A stretch of DNA of 64,000 nt from Scatophagus argus (taxonomy: Eukaryota > Chordata > Actinopteri > Scatophagidae), in NCBI RefSeq assembly GCF_020382885.2, contig NC_058512.1, forward strand, positions 9,512,802 to 9,576,801. The letters run 5' to 3'. Made by a program: the position numbers and the translations under genes. This document shows positions 1-13,719 of this stretch, in pieces. Below the pieces are notes generated by a model. The model ran no database searches. It was not told the DNA's origin and saw only the letters and a program-made list of their open reading frames with translations. Position 1 is the stretch's first letter; each line of letters opens with the position of its first letter.

Positions 1-80
1 ATATCTTTCTATTTTTGAAGTAAGTTTGACATTTGTATTTGACATTTGACAGTGTAGTATTTACCCAACAACCAGTTTAC

Positions 81-213
81 CTTTTGTTTGATGTCATCAC
101 ATGATACATGAAGGATCAGGAAGTTGTCACTCAGGTTGCTGACAGACACACCTATGTTAAAAAAGAAAAAAGAAAGAAAGAAAGAAAGAAAGAAAAACAA
201 TGTTATATATATT

Positions 214-244
<31 letters not shown>

Positions 245-3200
245 GCAACAGCAGGACTGATTGCTGATTTTGTTGAACTGTCTCACTGGCTACCTTTCAG
301 AGAGCTGTAATCTATCCGCTGCTTGATCTTGGCCTCTTCGACCAGGTAGGCAGCTTCCTGGGTGAAGACAAGCTGCCGGAGACGAGGCCTGAACCCGTTC
401 CTGTCATACTTCACCACTGGCACGCTGTACTGTGGACACACACACACACACACATACACACACAAGGTCACAGTGTGTAAAAGAAGGACAAAGATGCAAA
501 GTACATTACAATGTTAGTTTACCTTGATGTGCTCATGCTGAATCATCTGAAGCACTCTGATATTTATGTCTTCTGCACCTTAATAAAGTAACAGAAACCA
601 CTGAGAATCCACAACACACAAACTGAACCAGATAATCTGATACTTTCTCAGAAATTTCATTATAACATGCTTATCAATGTGCCTGTTAACAAGCTCACAA
701 AACATATCCCAACATCAGATTTTTTAATTTAATTTGTAAATGATGTAATGTAAGTGTGCAGAAAATAACTTACCTATCCTGGTGTCCACAAATGGTCTGC
801 ACACACTGAAGGGGTAGTTTTCTTTCTTTCCCTTGAACATGGAGCTCGTTTGTAGTTTTAACAGAAGCTAGAAACAAGGAAACAGTATAAAAACACAAAG
901 TAAGTTAAGATAAGATACTTTATTTTAAAAGACCAAATTGATATGAGGTTCCTGCACTCCATAGGGTGGCTCATACCTGTGCTTTCCTCTGTGGGGTGAT
1001 TCCCCGGACATACTGCCTCACCATGTGGCGAATGTAGAGCTTCTTCAAGAGCTGGGAGGTCTAGAAAAATTACATGAGCTGTTTGATTTGACACCTTTCC
1101 AGTGTGTAGCCACTATCAAAATTAACAACCTGAAACAGTGGGTGTAAAAAATATATCACTCACCTCCTGCATTATAGGCGGAGAGGTGAGCCAAGAGTCC
1201 TTCTCCAGGACTGTTTTGGGAAGGCTTTCCTTCAGTCGTGTGAGGTAGCTGTGCCTCACATAGGCCAGGTACTCACTGTTGTCAATGCAGGATGGCTGAT
1301 TTCTAGTTATGAAGCCTTTAATGAACCTATAACAAAAATTATTACAGATGTAACCTCAAAACATTGTCATCTTATTATAATCCCAGTCTCGATCTCATTA
1401 TGTTAACTTACTTCTTGATGACCTTGACAGCCCATGCCCTCTTCTCACGCTCCTTTCTGGCCATCAGTCCTCTCCAGCAGTTTTCAATCTTCGTGGCTAT
1501 TTGAACAAGGTGTATCTTAAAAGGCTTATCATGTGGGCCACATTTAGTCACATTTGCACTACAGTAAGCAAATCTGTTCAAGTTAAATACTCACCAGCCT
1601 CTCTCTGCTTCTGGTAGTCTCCTTTCACCCTGTAGCCTTTGTACTTGGCCTGAATCCTTGTTGCTGCAATGGTGGCAGTTATAGTCACCCTCAGGAGTTT
1701 TATGATGCTTAATATGGCATTAAAGCTTAATTTACAGAACAAACTCTTACCTAGCTTATGTTTGCATGCCTGAAAGGCGTCTTCAGTTGCAAACAGAGTT
1801 CTAGGGTGCCGGATGAAAATTTTTGTCCTTAAGGGAAAAAGAAAAGTAGTGAGAAGTTGCTGTGTTTCATCAAGCACATTCTATGGCACACATCCTTTAA
1901 GATCTGCCTACCGGCCCATCTTGTACTCGTCCTTTTTGTAGCCCAGGTGTTTGATCAGGCGCTGCACACCTTCTGCTGCTGTACCTTTCCAGTTGGGCCA
2001 GGTGTCTGGGCACAAAGGTTTATACCTGAGCACATAAGAAGCACACAGCTTTATATTTGATGCCAACATTAGCAGCACTCCAACTTACGACGACAAACAT
2101 AAGAACCCAACATCCGAATGTTTCGTGCAATAAATGTGAGAAAGAGTAGTGAAAGTGTGCTTAGCTACCTCTGGAGAAAGATTTCATATTTACGCCGGTA
2201 AGCAAACCCAGCGCGCCTGACCCTCAAGTGCTCCATCAGCCCCAGGTACTTCACCTGATGTCTCACCAACACGTCATCAAAGCGTCCTGCAAGGGACAAC
2301 AAAAGTCATCTGAAGAGTTCAGTGCTGGCTGAAGGCTGAACACACAACATTTTTGAGCCTCACCTGGCTGCTTGGCTTCATTGGGTTTAATGCAGCGGAC
2401 GTACCAGGGTTCTTTGGACGTTAAGATCTCAGTCAAGCCAGCCAGGCTGCTCTTAAACTGCGTCACCACCTGAGGGGTCACAGGAAAATGGCAGGTGTAA
2501 GACTCCAACAAGTGTTGATGGTTGGTTTGCAGTAGTTTAGTAAATCACTGTAAATACTATTGAGTATCATTATTTGAGATCATTTCTTACAGTTTCAGGT
2601 CTCCTCTTGCTGTCCGGTTCAGTAGAAGGAAAACAGTGTTTGATAATAGCATTCTTTGACTGTCGCATGACCTTCAGGAGAATAGGAAAACTGCATAAGG
2701 ATCCAGCATGTCAGACCTGTAATTTAAGGCTTAGGCTCCTTAACATTTATATACATTTTCATTTTAGTATTTTTTGGTAGCAGAAGATTATTATCAGTCA
2801 TTTAGCATTTGCAGAGTTTGAATGAGAACTATTTATGTGTAATACAGTGAATAAAATTAATTTGCATTCATTTTCACTAACCTAACATGGATATCACATA
2901 CTAGAAGTGAAATGCAATTACCTCTTTCCCATTGCGATACAAGAGATCATTGTTTTTGTCTAAGAATCCTGAAAGTTTAAGAAATAAAGAGAAACTTTAT
3001 GGAATTTTTTTTATTTTTATTTTTTTTTTGGCAAAACATTTTCCTTCTTTTACAAAATGAATGTCTTACTTGGTCTGATATTTATGACTCTTCTGTACTT
3101 GTGATGCTGCTAAACTACATTTCAGCATTTGGCTCTCTGTTACATTTGCGTGTTTAATGGTGTTGTAATAGGGAAAGATGTGTTTCATTTCGTACCAACA

Positions 3201-6200
3201 ACACAGTATGTGACCTCTCCAGCGTAGTGCAAGAGGCGGAAGTCTCCTCTTTCCAGGGTTTTCCTCGTCTTTTGGTCTGCAAGTTTATGTCTGCAGGAAA
3301 GGTAATGAACTCAGTGTAGGTTATTTGTTTAATGTGATGCCATGTGCTGGTCTGACACGAACTCACGTGAGAAAATGAGGATGACCACCAATCTTTTCCT
3401 CCATCTTCTCCAGCAAGGTGAGATCTGTGGCTTCTCCAGGACGTAGACATTCCTCATCCTGTAAGAGAGGACAAGCAACAATAATTCAGTCATGTTTTAA
3501 TTTTGAGCGTGAGTATATTGTTTGTCTTTCTGTAGGACCATAACTCAATCATATCTTTACCAATAAAGAGATGATTCCTCTGTGTTTCTCCTCTACAAGA
3601 TCACAGATTATCTTGTTGTTGAAATATGGCACTGGTTCCCACTATGCATACAAAGAACAAGAAACACTGAAAAGCAGCTTTTATCCTAACTTTATTTTGC
3701 ATAATAGTCACTACAAATGTCAAGAAAATAAAAGACATGATAGCATTATTACTTCAATCCCTTCCATCTCGTACTCCTCCTGCTCTGATTTCAGGGTCAA
3801 CTGGATGAAAAGCTGCTGCAGCTTCTCGTTGCAGTAGTTGATGCAAAACTGCTCAAAGCTAAAATGAATCATAGGCAGTCAGTATTGGATTCTTCATTTC
3901 ACACATTTTCTGTGAATTGGCTGTGTGTGATCTTACCTGTTCACGTTGAAAACTTCAAAACCATAGATGTCCAACAGACCAATCACTGTCTTCCTGGAGG
4001 AATCCTAATTGACACAGATATGATGTCGATTATTTTTTTGTGTGTGTGTTCATGGAAAATGTGTTGAGGATGGTGTGGGAGACCTTTGTGGAGAGTCAAG
4101 CTCATATGTTGGTGTTATCTGATTCAATAAAATTACAATGTGGAATATAAATCAGCCCAAAGTGTGCTGATGTGCTGTCTCCAGACTTGGGTGTTTTCAG
4201 ATTCACAACACAATTTTTGTTCTATTTCTGCTTAATGAGATGGAAAAAAAATTCTCACCTTGTTAGCTAAAGATTCATTGATTTTGTTGACCAGCCATGT
4301 GAAGGTGCGGCCATAGATGGCTTTGGCAAGGGCATCCCTGGCATATACGGCATGGTCCACAGAGAAGGGAGTAAACACCTTTAACAACAGAAAAATGTTG
4401 ATATTTAAAAATAAGCAGTAAAGAGAATTTAAACCAGTTTTATTGTTTGAGCTGAAGAATTCATCTCACCTCCTCCGCTTTGGCTTCAATCTTCCTGTGG
4501 GTTAAACCCTGTTGTAGCACCTGAGCAGGAATCCCCAGCAGCTGCACAGGCAAAGCGAAAATCTTTTCATCAGAAAGTTGCACGGAGATAAACAAAGGAT
4601 TTAAACTGGGAACAGTTTGTTTGGGCCCACCTTTGACACCCACTGCATCTCCTGGCTGTGGTTGAGAGAGGCGTATCCTCGGACATCTGCTTCAAAATTG
4701 ATGTTTCCCAGATGGAGCACGCTAGCAATTATTCCAAACAAGTTCTGCATTAGAGCCAGAGAGATACACTTCATGAATCACCTGAAAGATTTATCATGCA
4801 TAGACTTGGTGTGTGAAGTTTTACTCTACTACCGCACCTCAATATCACTCTCACCGAACTCTACGACTGACAGGGCTTTACGCACCGTCTTCCAGTCACT
4901 TTTATCATTGATAGAGCTAACTTTGGCACAATAACCCTGGGGGAGACAAAGAGTAAAAAGTCAAGAGAGTTTTGGTACACCGGATAAGTCAAGTGTTGCT
5001 TGTTTATTCCCTACTGACCTGCACCAGATAACTGTAATGCTGACAGTTTCTCTCCAGGCCGAGCCAGCGGAGCAGATCCTCCTCTCCTCCCTCCACCAGC
5101 TGATAGAATATGTGGAAGTTTCTCTCGCCATGATTCTGGTGAACCACACGAGACTTCTCAAGGAGGTAACTCAGGATGTGACCACCAACTGCCCCACCCT
5201 GAGGGAGAAAGGTATTCCTTAACCCCTAGTCAGTGTTGAGTGTGAAACTGGGGTCATTACATTACTGTGCTATCTTGACAACATAATTTGTACTGTAATA
5301 TAATGGAAAATCTTTCAGTCCACCTGGTGGTCAAATTGGATGTCCATGTATTTCCCAAAGCGGCTTGAGTTGTCATTCTTTAGGGTTTTGGCATTTCCAA
5401 AAGCCTGGAAGTCATAGACACATATGCTGTATATATAAAAGACATTTTTCTCTAAAAAAACACAGCAGAAACATTGCCCTATATATTTATGTCTCTGACC
5501 TCAAGCACTGGATTGGAGAGAAGCAACCTGTCCCGGACATTGTTCAGGAGTTTGGTACTTGGACAGCTGACAGCGTAGAATTGCAGGATTTTCTTGGAGG
5601 CTTCAGTCTTGCCTGCCCCACTCTCTCCTGAGATCAGGATGAAGTGGTTGTTGAACTCTGACTGCATGGTGCGGAAGACATTGTCTGCCAGCGCGTAACT
5701 GAAAGTACAGTACCAGGTCAAAATCTGCTTTGTTTTTAAAATTTTTCAAATCTTTTATTGTTTGCCATCAGAAAACTAGCATATACTTTTGTATGTCTTT
5801 ATCAGGTAGCTCGCTGGCAGTGGAAAGATGAAAGTAAAGAAAGATGGTGCAAGTCCTGCTTGGTTCCGGGTTGAATACAAAGATTGTGCTTCATGGTTGG
5901 AACCTTAACCTTTAGGCCACCATGGCACACTACTTTTATGATTGAAAGTTTGACACAATGGCTCTAGATACAAAGTCATTGGGTCATTCATCCTGAAGGA
6001 GGCATTCAGTGACCAATTGTTGAGACATTTCCTTTGAAACCAAAGAATTCTGCCTCTGGTCGCATGTTGGGCAATTAGCGAAGTATGATTCACACTCAAA
6101 GAACCAGGTCTGCGCAAATTTTTAATTTAATGTATCCAATCTATCTTAGTGTGACTAAAAGAACTTAAGAACTGATTTATCCAGCATAAAAAACCCCATC

Positions 6201-9200
6201 AGAAGTACCCACTGTATGCCAACACACAGTATAAATTAATGCAGAATTAAAGTTATCTTACATATGAGGGGGCAGCTCGAAGAAGTTTACACCCATGTAG
6301 GTATCCATTTGCTTCTTGCTATAGATATCTAACTCTTTATACGGGTTAACTGACACCAAGAGAGTCCCAATGTAGGTCTGCAGAGAAAGACAAGGAAAGG
6401 AAATCATGTTCTGCAACTCTTGCACATTTGATAATACAGCACAGTGTTTATCTCAAACATTACATGATATTAAAAGAAGGCTTCCGCTTCCGGCAGTGTG
6501 GCGTCCATGTATCACTCAGCTGATAAGTAATTTTGTTCCTCTTATGAAAAGCAATAAGTTTAGTTAATCGCTTGTGATGACCTTATGGACAGAGGTGACC
6601 TTTGGATTGTTCAATCTACAAATGAAAAGAACAGCAGCTGCTGTTTCAGCAGCACAAGGTGCTAGATTCAGCACATGGCAACGCGGCATCAGGACCTCAT
6701 TGGGTTGAAGGTCGAGGGCGTGAAGTTTAATTAGAGTATAAGAAAAAGCTGGGTTATCTAACATTACACCACACAGGAAGACTCACGTAAATGAGATTTT
6801 CATGGAAGCGTTTCCTCAGGTTGTCCAGGAAGGCACTCTCACTTGTGTAGGCGTCCAGGAGAACAAAATCCTGGATGCCCACACGATCCCGGGCTGTCAA
6901 GGAGGCCTCCATGTTTCTCAGGATCTGGTTACACCGTTCCTCCAGGCTCTGTGTCCAAGCAGAAACTCATCAGTGATGAGGCATCACAACTGGATTAAGT
7001 AACATGACAAAACTATATTATGCATTTTTTAAGACTTTGATAAGACAATTTATGGCTCCCTCTAACAATGTTATTTTTGACCTTGTTCTCATTCCTCCTG
7101 TCAAGACCAGGTTTATAAGTCATGTCCTTTTCCTCTGTGTCCTGTTTTCCTCAAAAGTTATCTGTTGTTGTTGAGGTTGTCACTAATAACACATACACAC
7201 ACATGATCACAATCATAGACAACATAGGATATATATTTCCCAGCGGGTGACTTATTTCCTGTCTGTTTGCCCCTATATCTCTGACTTCCAGTCAGAGCCC
7301 GCAGTGGCCTTGGCTGCATCCTCTATATTCAGAACAAATCTAAATTCAGCCTCCACTATCTAATCTGCTTCTGTGTTGTCTAAAGAGCCATCACTCTTGT
7401 TCTTGTAAAGGACAGAACAAACCTATTCCACCTACGCTATAGAAGCTTCATGAATTCTTTGCTTACTATGAGAGTAAATCATAACTAAATGCAGACTTTA
7501 ATTAAGAAGTAAAATCCAGAATAATTACATTCATTCTAGTACGTTTAAACAAGATATCTTCAGCTACTTAAAAATACACAAGTGAAGGAGTGGCAGGTAG
7601 ATTAATCGGCAAACGCACTGCACTTTAATTACGGTGCTATGAAAGAACAACCTAGTATTATGCTCCACTAGTTTGGCTCTCATCACTGCCAAGGTGACCT
7701 GTCACCAAGTCAGAGTAACTGACACTCACAGTTCATTCTCCAGTAAAACAAGCTGCTGCTCTACTGACCCAGCGGACATTTACAGCAAAATGTCACAATA
7801 AATTGTGACCTGCAAACTACACTGACTATTAAAATGTTCCACATTTTGCAGGAAAAAGTTCTTAAAAGTTACCTACCCTGAAGGTCCCTGATGTGTGTGT
7901 GTCTGTACCTTTTCTGAACTGATTCTGGTTTTATTGAAGGGAAAGGAGAGCAAGTATGTCAGGAAACACTGATGGATTACAGTCTCTGCTTCCTTCAATA
8001 GGAAACCATTAATAATGTTGTGAGTGTGTAACAAAGGAAGTGAAATATCTATCTAAATATGTATCTGTGTGCCTGTGTGTTTGTTAGATTTACTGTTGAT
8101 CTTTATAAAGCTTACTTTCATGACCATGTTTACTCTTTTTCACCAGTTACTGTATGTAACAGTCCATCGGTTCACAATTTTAAGTCCAAATCACACAGAG
8201 AGGGATGGTGGAAGAGTGAGAAAGGCTGCAACATGTCTGCTCATTCATCAGCGAAAACAACAACTTGTTGATTTTGCTTATTAAAAAAAGTCCACCATGT
8301 CTTGATTCAAATGCAAAAGAAATAGTAACTAAAAGCTACGTGTGTTTCAGACACTTTCCCCTGTTGTTGGTACTCGGTGAGCACACTGTTAGCCCAAAAC
8401 TCAGCACAGGGATTTTCTGCCACTAAAGGTGTTACCTCTGCTAAACACATGACTGATGGTAAACAACATATGCTGTACTATTTTTCTAGAGAAACAAAAT
8501 GACAGGTGACTTTTCTTGGCAGCATGATCATCTGATGTAAATTAGTTGAACAGGTTTAAGCTTTCAAGGCAAAGATATGAATTAAATGCAGTCACATGTT
8601 TAAGGTAACACACAAAATATCCAACATGAACAACTACTGTAAAACATCAAATTTTGATGTCATGCGACAGCGGAACAGGAAAGTCTATCTGATCCGGAGA
8701 CCATCACCTGAGAGGGTGCTCCATTGTCCCTGTCTATCCAGTATGGTGCAGGATCCTGTTACACAGCCACAAAGTGGCAGTTAGGCTCCTGAAAGAGATA
8801 GCACTCCTCGTGGGCCATTGATTGACACCACACATCGCCCAGGGCAACATATATTTAGGGGGCTCCAGGTGTCTAAAGAAACCTGACCATCACACCAGTC
8901 AACTACAGTACCTCCTGTGTTGCTGCTGTTTCACACAAGCGTATTTTACACTCATATTCTGTGTACTTACAAACTTGGTTGGCTAAGTTTTTGTATTGCT
9001 GAACAGTCAAGATTCAAAAAATTGAACATGTGTTACTCCTAGACAGCAACACATATTTTGGGATTTCATTCAAAACAGCATTAATTCCTTTTTGTCCACT
9101 TGGGGTCAGTGAAACAAGCTGAATATACAACACTGACATACCAGAAGATATGCAGCAACTCTAGCATTCATCTAAAGTTTTCATTAAACCTCCCGGGGGA

Positions 9201-11897
9201 AGCACAAGGCTCTTTGGCTGCTAAACGCTTTCACAAGCTTGCTAATTTTGTCAGTCTGCCATTTGGTGTTGGGCACGTGCAGCGGGTTCCTTCCATAACC
9301 GCTAGAAAATGAGGTTGATGAGAGTGAACCAAAAGCTGCAAAGTCGCTAAAAAAACAAAAAAAAAAACAAAATACTGAGCTGAAAGAAGCTAAAACGGTC
9401 CACAGAGCTGCAGGGAACTGTGGGTAATAATTCTCTGCAGATTCATCGCTACATTCATTCACAGACGCATAGTTATTTGATTCACTGAGAGCGCACAAAA
9501 ATCACTTCATGTGTAGAATTCAAACATCTCACCACAGGCCCCCCTAGTGGTAGTCTTTCAGTATGTGAAAAGACCCTGATTCACACAGTAACACACACCT
9601 ACAGCATATCCTCATGTCTGGATCAAAGAAATAATTTTGTATCAGTGTATTTTGAAAAATGCGACAATCACTAAAAAAATTACAAATGGTGGCTTTAAGT
9701 ACAATAACAAAACAGCAGCCAAGATATAAAAGCCATGTTCATCTAATTACCTGCTTCACTTCCAAAGCCAAATGCGTCATGGTTCAATCAGTCTTGAGTG
9801 CTGAACAGGATAAATCCAAACTACTAAGCCTCAGTCCTCAGGTATACAACTCACAGACACAAGGCACACAATGGTGCTTTTAGTAGTCAACAGGTTCTCC
9901 CATCGTGAAGCCTCTTTAGGTCAGGACAGGTATTTCAACAAGAAACTGCTTTCATCGCTCTCCTCTGCTGCTCAGGTTTATGCCGCTCCCTGATTCAAAT
10001 GCTGGCCCAGTACCATAGCCTGGGACAGAGGAGAAGAAGGAGGAAGAAGAGTGTGGGACTGCTGCTTCCTGCTGGGTTGGTGTCCCCGCATTATTGGTAA
10101 TGAGGCAGTAATGAGCTACCTGGCTCTGGAAGCCCTGGGCTGGTTAAACATTCATGGAGCCCAGGCACCAAACGTTCATTCAGCGCTTCCCCTGAGTGCT
10201 GAACAGCTACACTATGTGTTTAAGGAAGAGTATGTGTGTGTGTGTGTGTAGGTTGGTAGGTATGTAACACAAGGATGTGGTAACTTTATCCACCCAGAGA
10301 CCCGTCCTCACCCTCCTCCCCACAAAATTACAGCACAGGTATTCGATTACTGATCTTTGATTAGGCAGATGCATTTCAAACTAATTACTAACTGCTGGTC
10401 AGAGTAACATGGATGAGACCGGTTTGAGATTAAACTACTGCAAATCCTATGACAGCAGCTGTCAGTATTATACATTCATTTCAGATCTACATGTGCTAAT
10501 GTAACTGTTTTGCAACTTGTTGGTTCTGTCGTCAACACAAAGAAACTTTGAAGAAATCTCAAATAAAAAATGAAATTTGGATTGAAGTGATTACACATTA
10601 ACATTTAAGTCATGTTACCCAGTCAAAGTTTTGTTGGAATTTTTTCAGCATTTTTTGCTTTTAATTTAAAAAAGTACTATAGAAAGATAACAGGATTGCT
10701 GTTGTCTTTATCTCATCTTTGCCTTGTGGTTCAGTTGTGGCAGGCCTGCAGGCACCGTAACGTTGCCCTCTCATTCTGTCTGTTTAAATTTTAACATTGT
10801 CCTTCCTGTAAGCATCAACAAAGGCATCTTACATTACTGAAGACTGTCCAAAACACACAGTGACATAAGAGAACATATCTGAAAAATACTCCTTCGCATA
10901 ATTCGCATAATGCAGATATTTTGCAGGGATTTCTGGAATCTGTTCAATCTTTAAAGCAGACCACTGCTCCGCAAAAAAAAGAGCCCAATGAAAAGCAGAC
11001 TTGCAAAGAAAACGCAGAATGTTAAGCAGTGCACAAGATAAAAGCTTGGATAGTAAGGGATGTGTATTATTCTAAGTTTTTTGCTAAAGATGTGTGTTTT
11101 GAGCACTTTTTATTGAACAAATCAGCCAAACTTCTGAAATGCATCCATGTTCAATGCTGTAATGAAATTGCTAAAATAAAACAAAGTATATGATGAAATG
11201 TAGCATACGTATAATAATACAATATCTTACATCGCAGATATACTTGTGTCAAGAAAGTTAAGAATATGAACATTAGCTGACAATTTGTGTTCCTCAAACA
11301 CGACTGAGGTTACGTACCAACCCTAATGATAACACAAAAAACTGGCCCCTACAGTATCTCCTTTACACTATTCATTTTGTGCATAGCCTCACTCCTGCAT
11401 TGCGAATTTACAAAGAAAATGTACCTGAATAATCTGATTACATGCTGTACAGTAAGGACTCACACACAGAACACACACTTACGAATGTGATAAGAGGTAA
11501 ATAATAAGGCCTATTGTATTCCTGTGTCTAAAGGGAGAAGGACAAGTTGGATCACGACATACCGCTGATCCACCACTTATCCAAATAAATATTCACAGGC
11601 CCAGTTAGTCCCAAACAAATGAACTTTCAAACTAATCCTTTATTCATGTGAGCAAACAGATTGCTGTTGCACACTGAAGGCCAAAACGGGCTTCAGGCTA
11701 TTAGTTTCAGAGGCGGAGCATTGAGTGCACGATTGCACAATAATTAAAGTATCACAAAACCGACTGTTTAACTGGTTTAGAATTTTAACAGATTAAATAT
11801 TTGTCTTCAGGAAAGATAAAAATTACTCACAGGACTATACTACTTTCTTATACAGCTTTTAATAATGTGGGTATTAAAATCTTACCTTTGAGTCCAT
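81..11897 (-). CDS. myo1h: Unconventional myosin-Ih heavy chain (3' end beyond window)
   Basis: Class I single-headed myosin: an actin-activated ATPase motor that links membranes to filaments. I traced 29 exons with GT-AG borders (plus-strand coordinates): 11886-11897, 6787-6948, 6262-6377, 5500-5698, 5324-5404, 5019-5198, 4838-4936, 4631-4744, 4470-4541, 4259-4378, 3937-4004, 3753-3858, 3561-3641, 3367-3458, 3196-3290, 2922-2968, 2591-2671, 2364-2469, 2169-2286, 1912-2025, 1751-1827, 1595-1663, 1412-1496, 1164-1326, 977-1060, 774-867, 523-578, 294-429, 81-151. They give about 966 residues; the last exons of the family's roughly 1030 lie before base 1. Visible motifs are P-loop GESGAGKT, switch [11 protein letters not shown], switch II DIYGFE, an acidic TEDS-site residue (Glu 16 before DALAK), the relay/converter, two or three IQ motifs (exons 22-23) and the start of the TH1 tail. 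MYO1H is preferred over MYO1C from the motor N-terminus ([11 protein letters not shown]) and the synteny. A second ATG at codon 17 matches the usual mammalian start. Confidence 0.93.
165..464. repeat. Simple repeats in the myo1h 3' introns
   Basis: A GAAA tetranucleotide run (about 168-197), an AT-rich dinucleotide run (about 204-244) and a CA run (about 433-464). They flank the two most 3' exons visible. All are ordinary microsatellites. Confidence 0.85.
6949..11885 (-). other. myo1h intron 1
   Basis: A 4.9 kb intron between the 12-base coding exon 1 and exon 2. It has a consensus donor (GTAAG) and a CAG acceptor. I see no exon-like coding stretch, RNA gene or intact mobile element in it. 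It holds a short TG run at 10231-10250 and a CTCF-like motif near 9537-9550. Confidence 0.7.
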
Positions 11898-11929
11898 GTC
11901 GCTCTGCTGAGGTTCTGTATTGTTCTGCG

Positions 11930-13700
11930 TGAATCTGGCTGAGCAGCTGATGTAAGCAGAGGGATGTGGGGACACAGGGATGTGTTGTATATTCTACCTG
12001 TATTTATGACTGTCCCATAATGCAGCAGCCTCAGCATGTCCTCACTGTGTCCTACTTTTCTACAGCTTTTATTTTGAGGTTGGCCTTTTTCACTTGCAGG
12101 GTGCAGAAGATTCAGAGTCCAGCAGTCACAGACAAACCTCTGTTCTGAGAAGACACCTTCCTATGGCTGTACATACTCAATTTTAATTTAACTGTTCAAG
12201 TTTTGGAAATATTCGACTATTTTTTCTGGTTTCTGCTCTAGTCAGCTGTGTCACCAGAATATATCACTGTTGGTAATGAGTTTAAATAGGCCAGGCCAAA
12301 GTTATATGCGCCAAAATTGTACTTAAATACTTGAATTTCCCTTGGGATCAATAAAGTATCTATCTATCTATCTATCTAGTAGTCACATAGTTTTATTTTG
12401 TTTCTGTCGGATTTGAATGAAGTGCATTTTAAGATGATAAAATTTGCATTTCTTGCAAATGTAATCTGCCGAGTGTTATAGCAGCTGTTTCTGGTAAACA
12501 AAGGAGATCTAACTCTTTAACAAACGGTCTAAGTATGTGGAGGTTATTTCCATGATGTTGTCAGACACTTAACACTTGAATAGCAATCTGTGCTTGTGTG
12601 GACGCACACTGACAGGTCCCATTTGCCTGGAAGGATCAGATTACAGCCTGCATGTGGCTGCAGCAATTTCACTGGACCAAGGACTGGACCAATTTCAAAA
12701 ATTACTGTACAGTTAATCACTTAGATAAAGTTCGTGGTGGAAAGTGTGCCACTGTATGTGTACGTGTGTTTGTGTGTGTTTGTCTGAATATGAATCCAAC
12801 ACACACACACACACACACAACTATCAAGCCAGGAAGTGCAAGCTTTAACAACAGCAACCTGTTCCAGTAGAAAGTCTTCTGGTTATTTGATCTGCTATAT
12901 CACCGAGAAGGATGAGAGCACAACCTGCTGTTTGCTTCAGGCTATAACAGTTAATCAGCTACTGAAGCACCGTAGTGTAGCTAAGCTGCACCTCATGTCC
13001 CATCATACCAAACCTTGGTTCACTTTAAACCTTTAATCGATATTATTCTTTGCTCACCACATGTCCTCTTTCCTTTGTCACAGGAATCGTGTAAGAGCTC
13101 TGACTACACACCATCTGTGTGTTTCCTTTAACCTATGGTGATCAATTAATCAAGCTTAAGCTTATTTTACTGTTGTACTTTTTGTAAGTCTCGCTGGATA
13201 AGAACATAAGCCAAGAGCCTTTATTAAGGGGATGCAAAGAGATTAATACAGTTTGATCTATCTCTGCTGGTTAGATGTTTTGTACTTTAATTATTGACAA
13301 TAAAAATAAAAACCTGGCTTGATAGTTAGTTTTATTAAATCACACTACTGACTACAAGATTTCATCAGGTTTTTATTTTTTATACCAAGTGATAAAGCTG
13401 AAATGCGCACCACATTGATCCAGCAATTTCAGTCCTTTGCCCCTTCTTATTATTTTAGCTTAATCCACTTTTAAATAGAGAATACTTAAATAAACATGAC
13501 AGATCCATTTCAGCCACAAGCTGACCCAATGAACTTCTGCTTATTCACAATTTAAAATAGCTGTGTTTGGTTTCCTGGTGTAACCCCTCCCCTTTCTCCT
13601 CCCAAGGCATTGTGCTCTGAATGGGTGTCGCATTGAAACCTGAAGTGCACCAGCAGGTTTGGTCAAAACACCTGTGTATCGTGTGTGGAAAGTCACAGCT
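11930..13700. other. Head-to-head myo1h / svop intergenic region
   Basis: About 1.8 kb separates the divergent myo1h (-) and svop (+) start codons, so both promoters should lie here. A weak TATA-like sequence for the myo1h direction (ATAAATA on the minus strand, near 12000) lies about 100 bases upstream of its ATG. No CpG-rich core or strong TATA is obvious for svop. The region also holds a TATC microsatellite with a retroelement-like tail, and a CA run at 12798-12820. I see no gene. Confidence 0.5.
12333..12378 (+). repeat. Retroelement-like 3' tail plus (TATC)n
   Basis: A short segment reads into 'gggatcaataaagtatc' followed by TATC repeats. I recognise this as the common end of old fish non-LTR element copies. 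Only the tail is visible, with no coding part, so the family is not assigned. Confidence 0.5.
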
Positions 13701-13719
13701 CTGAAGCAGTAACACTGAA

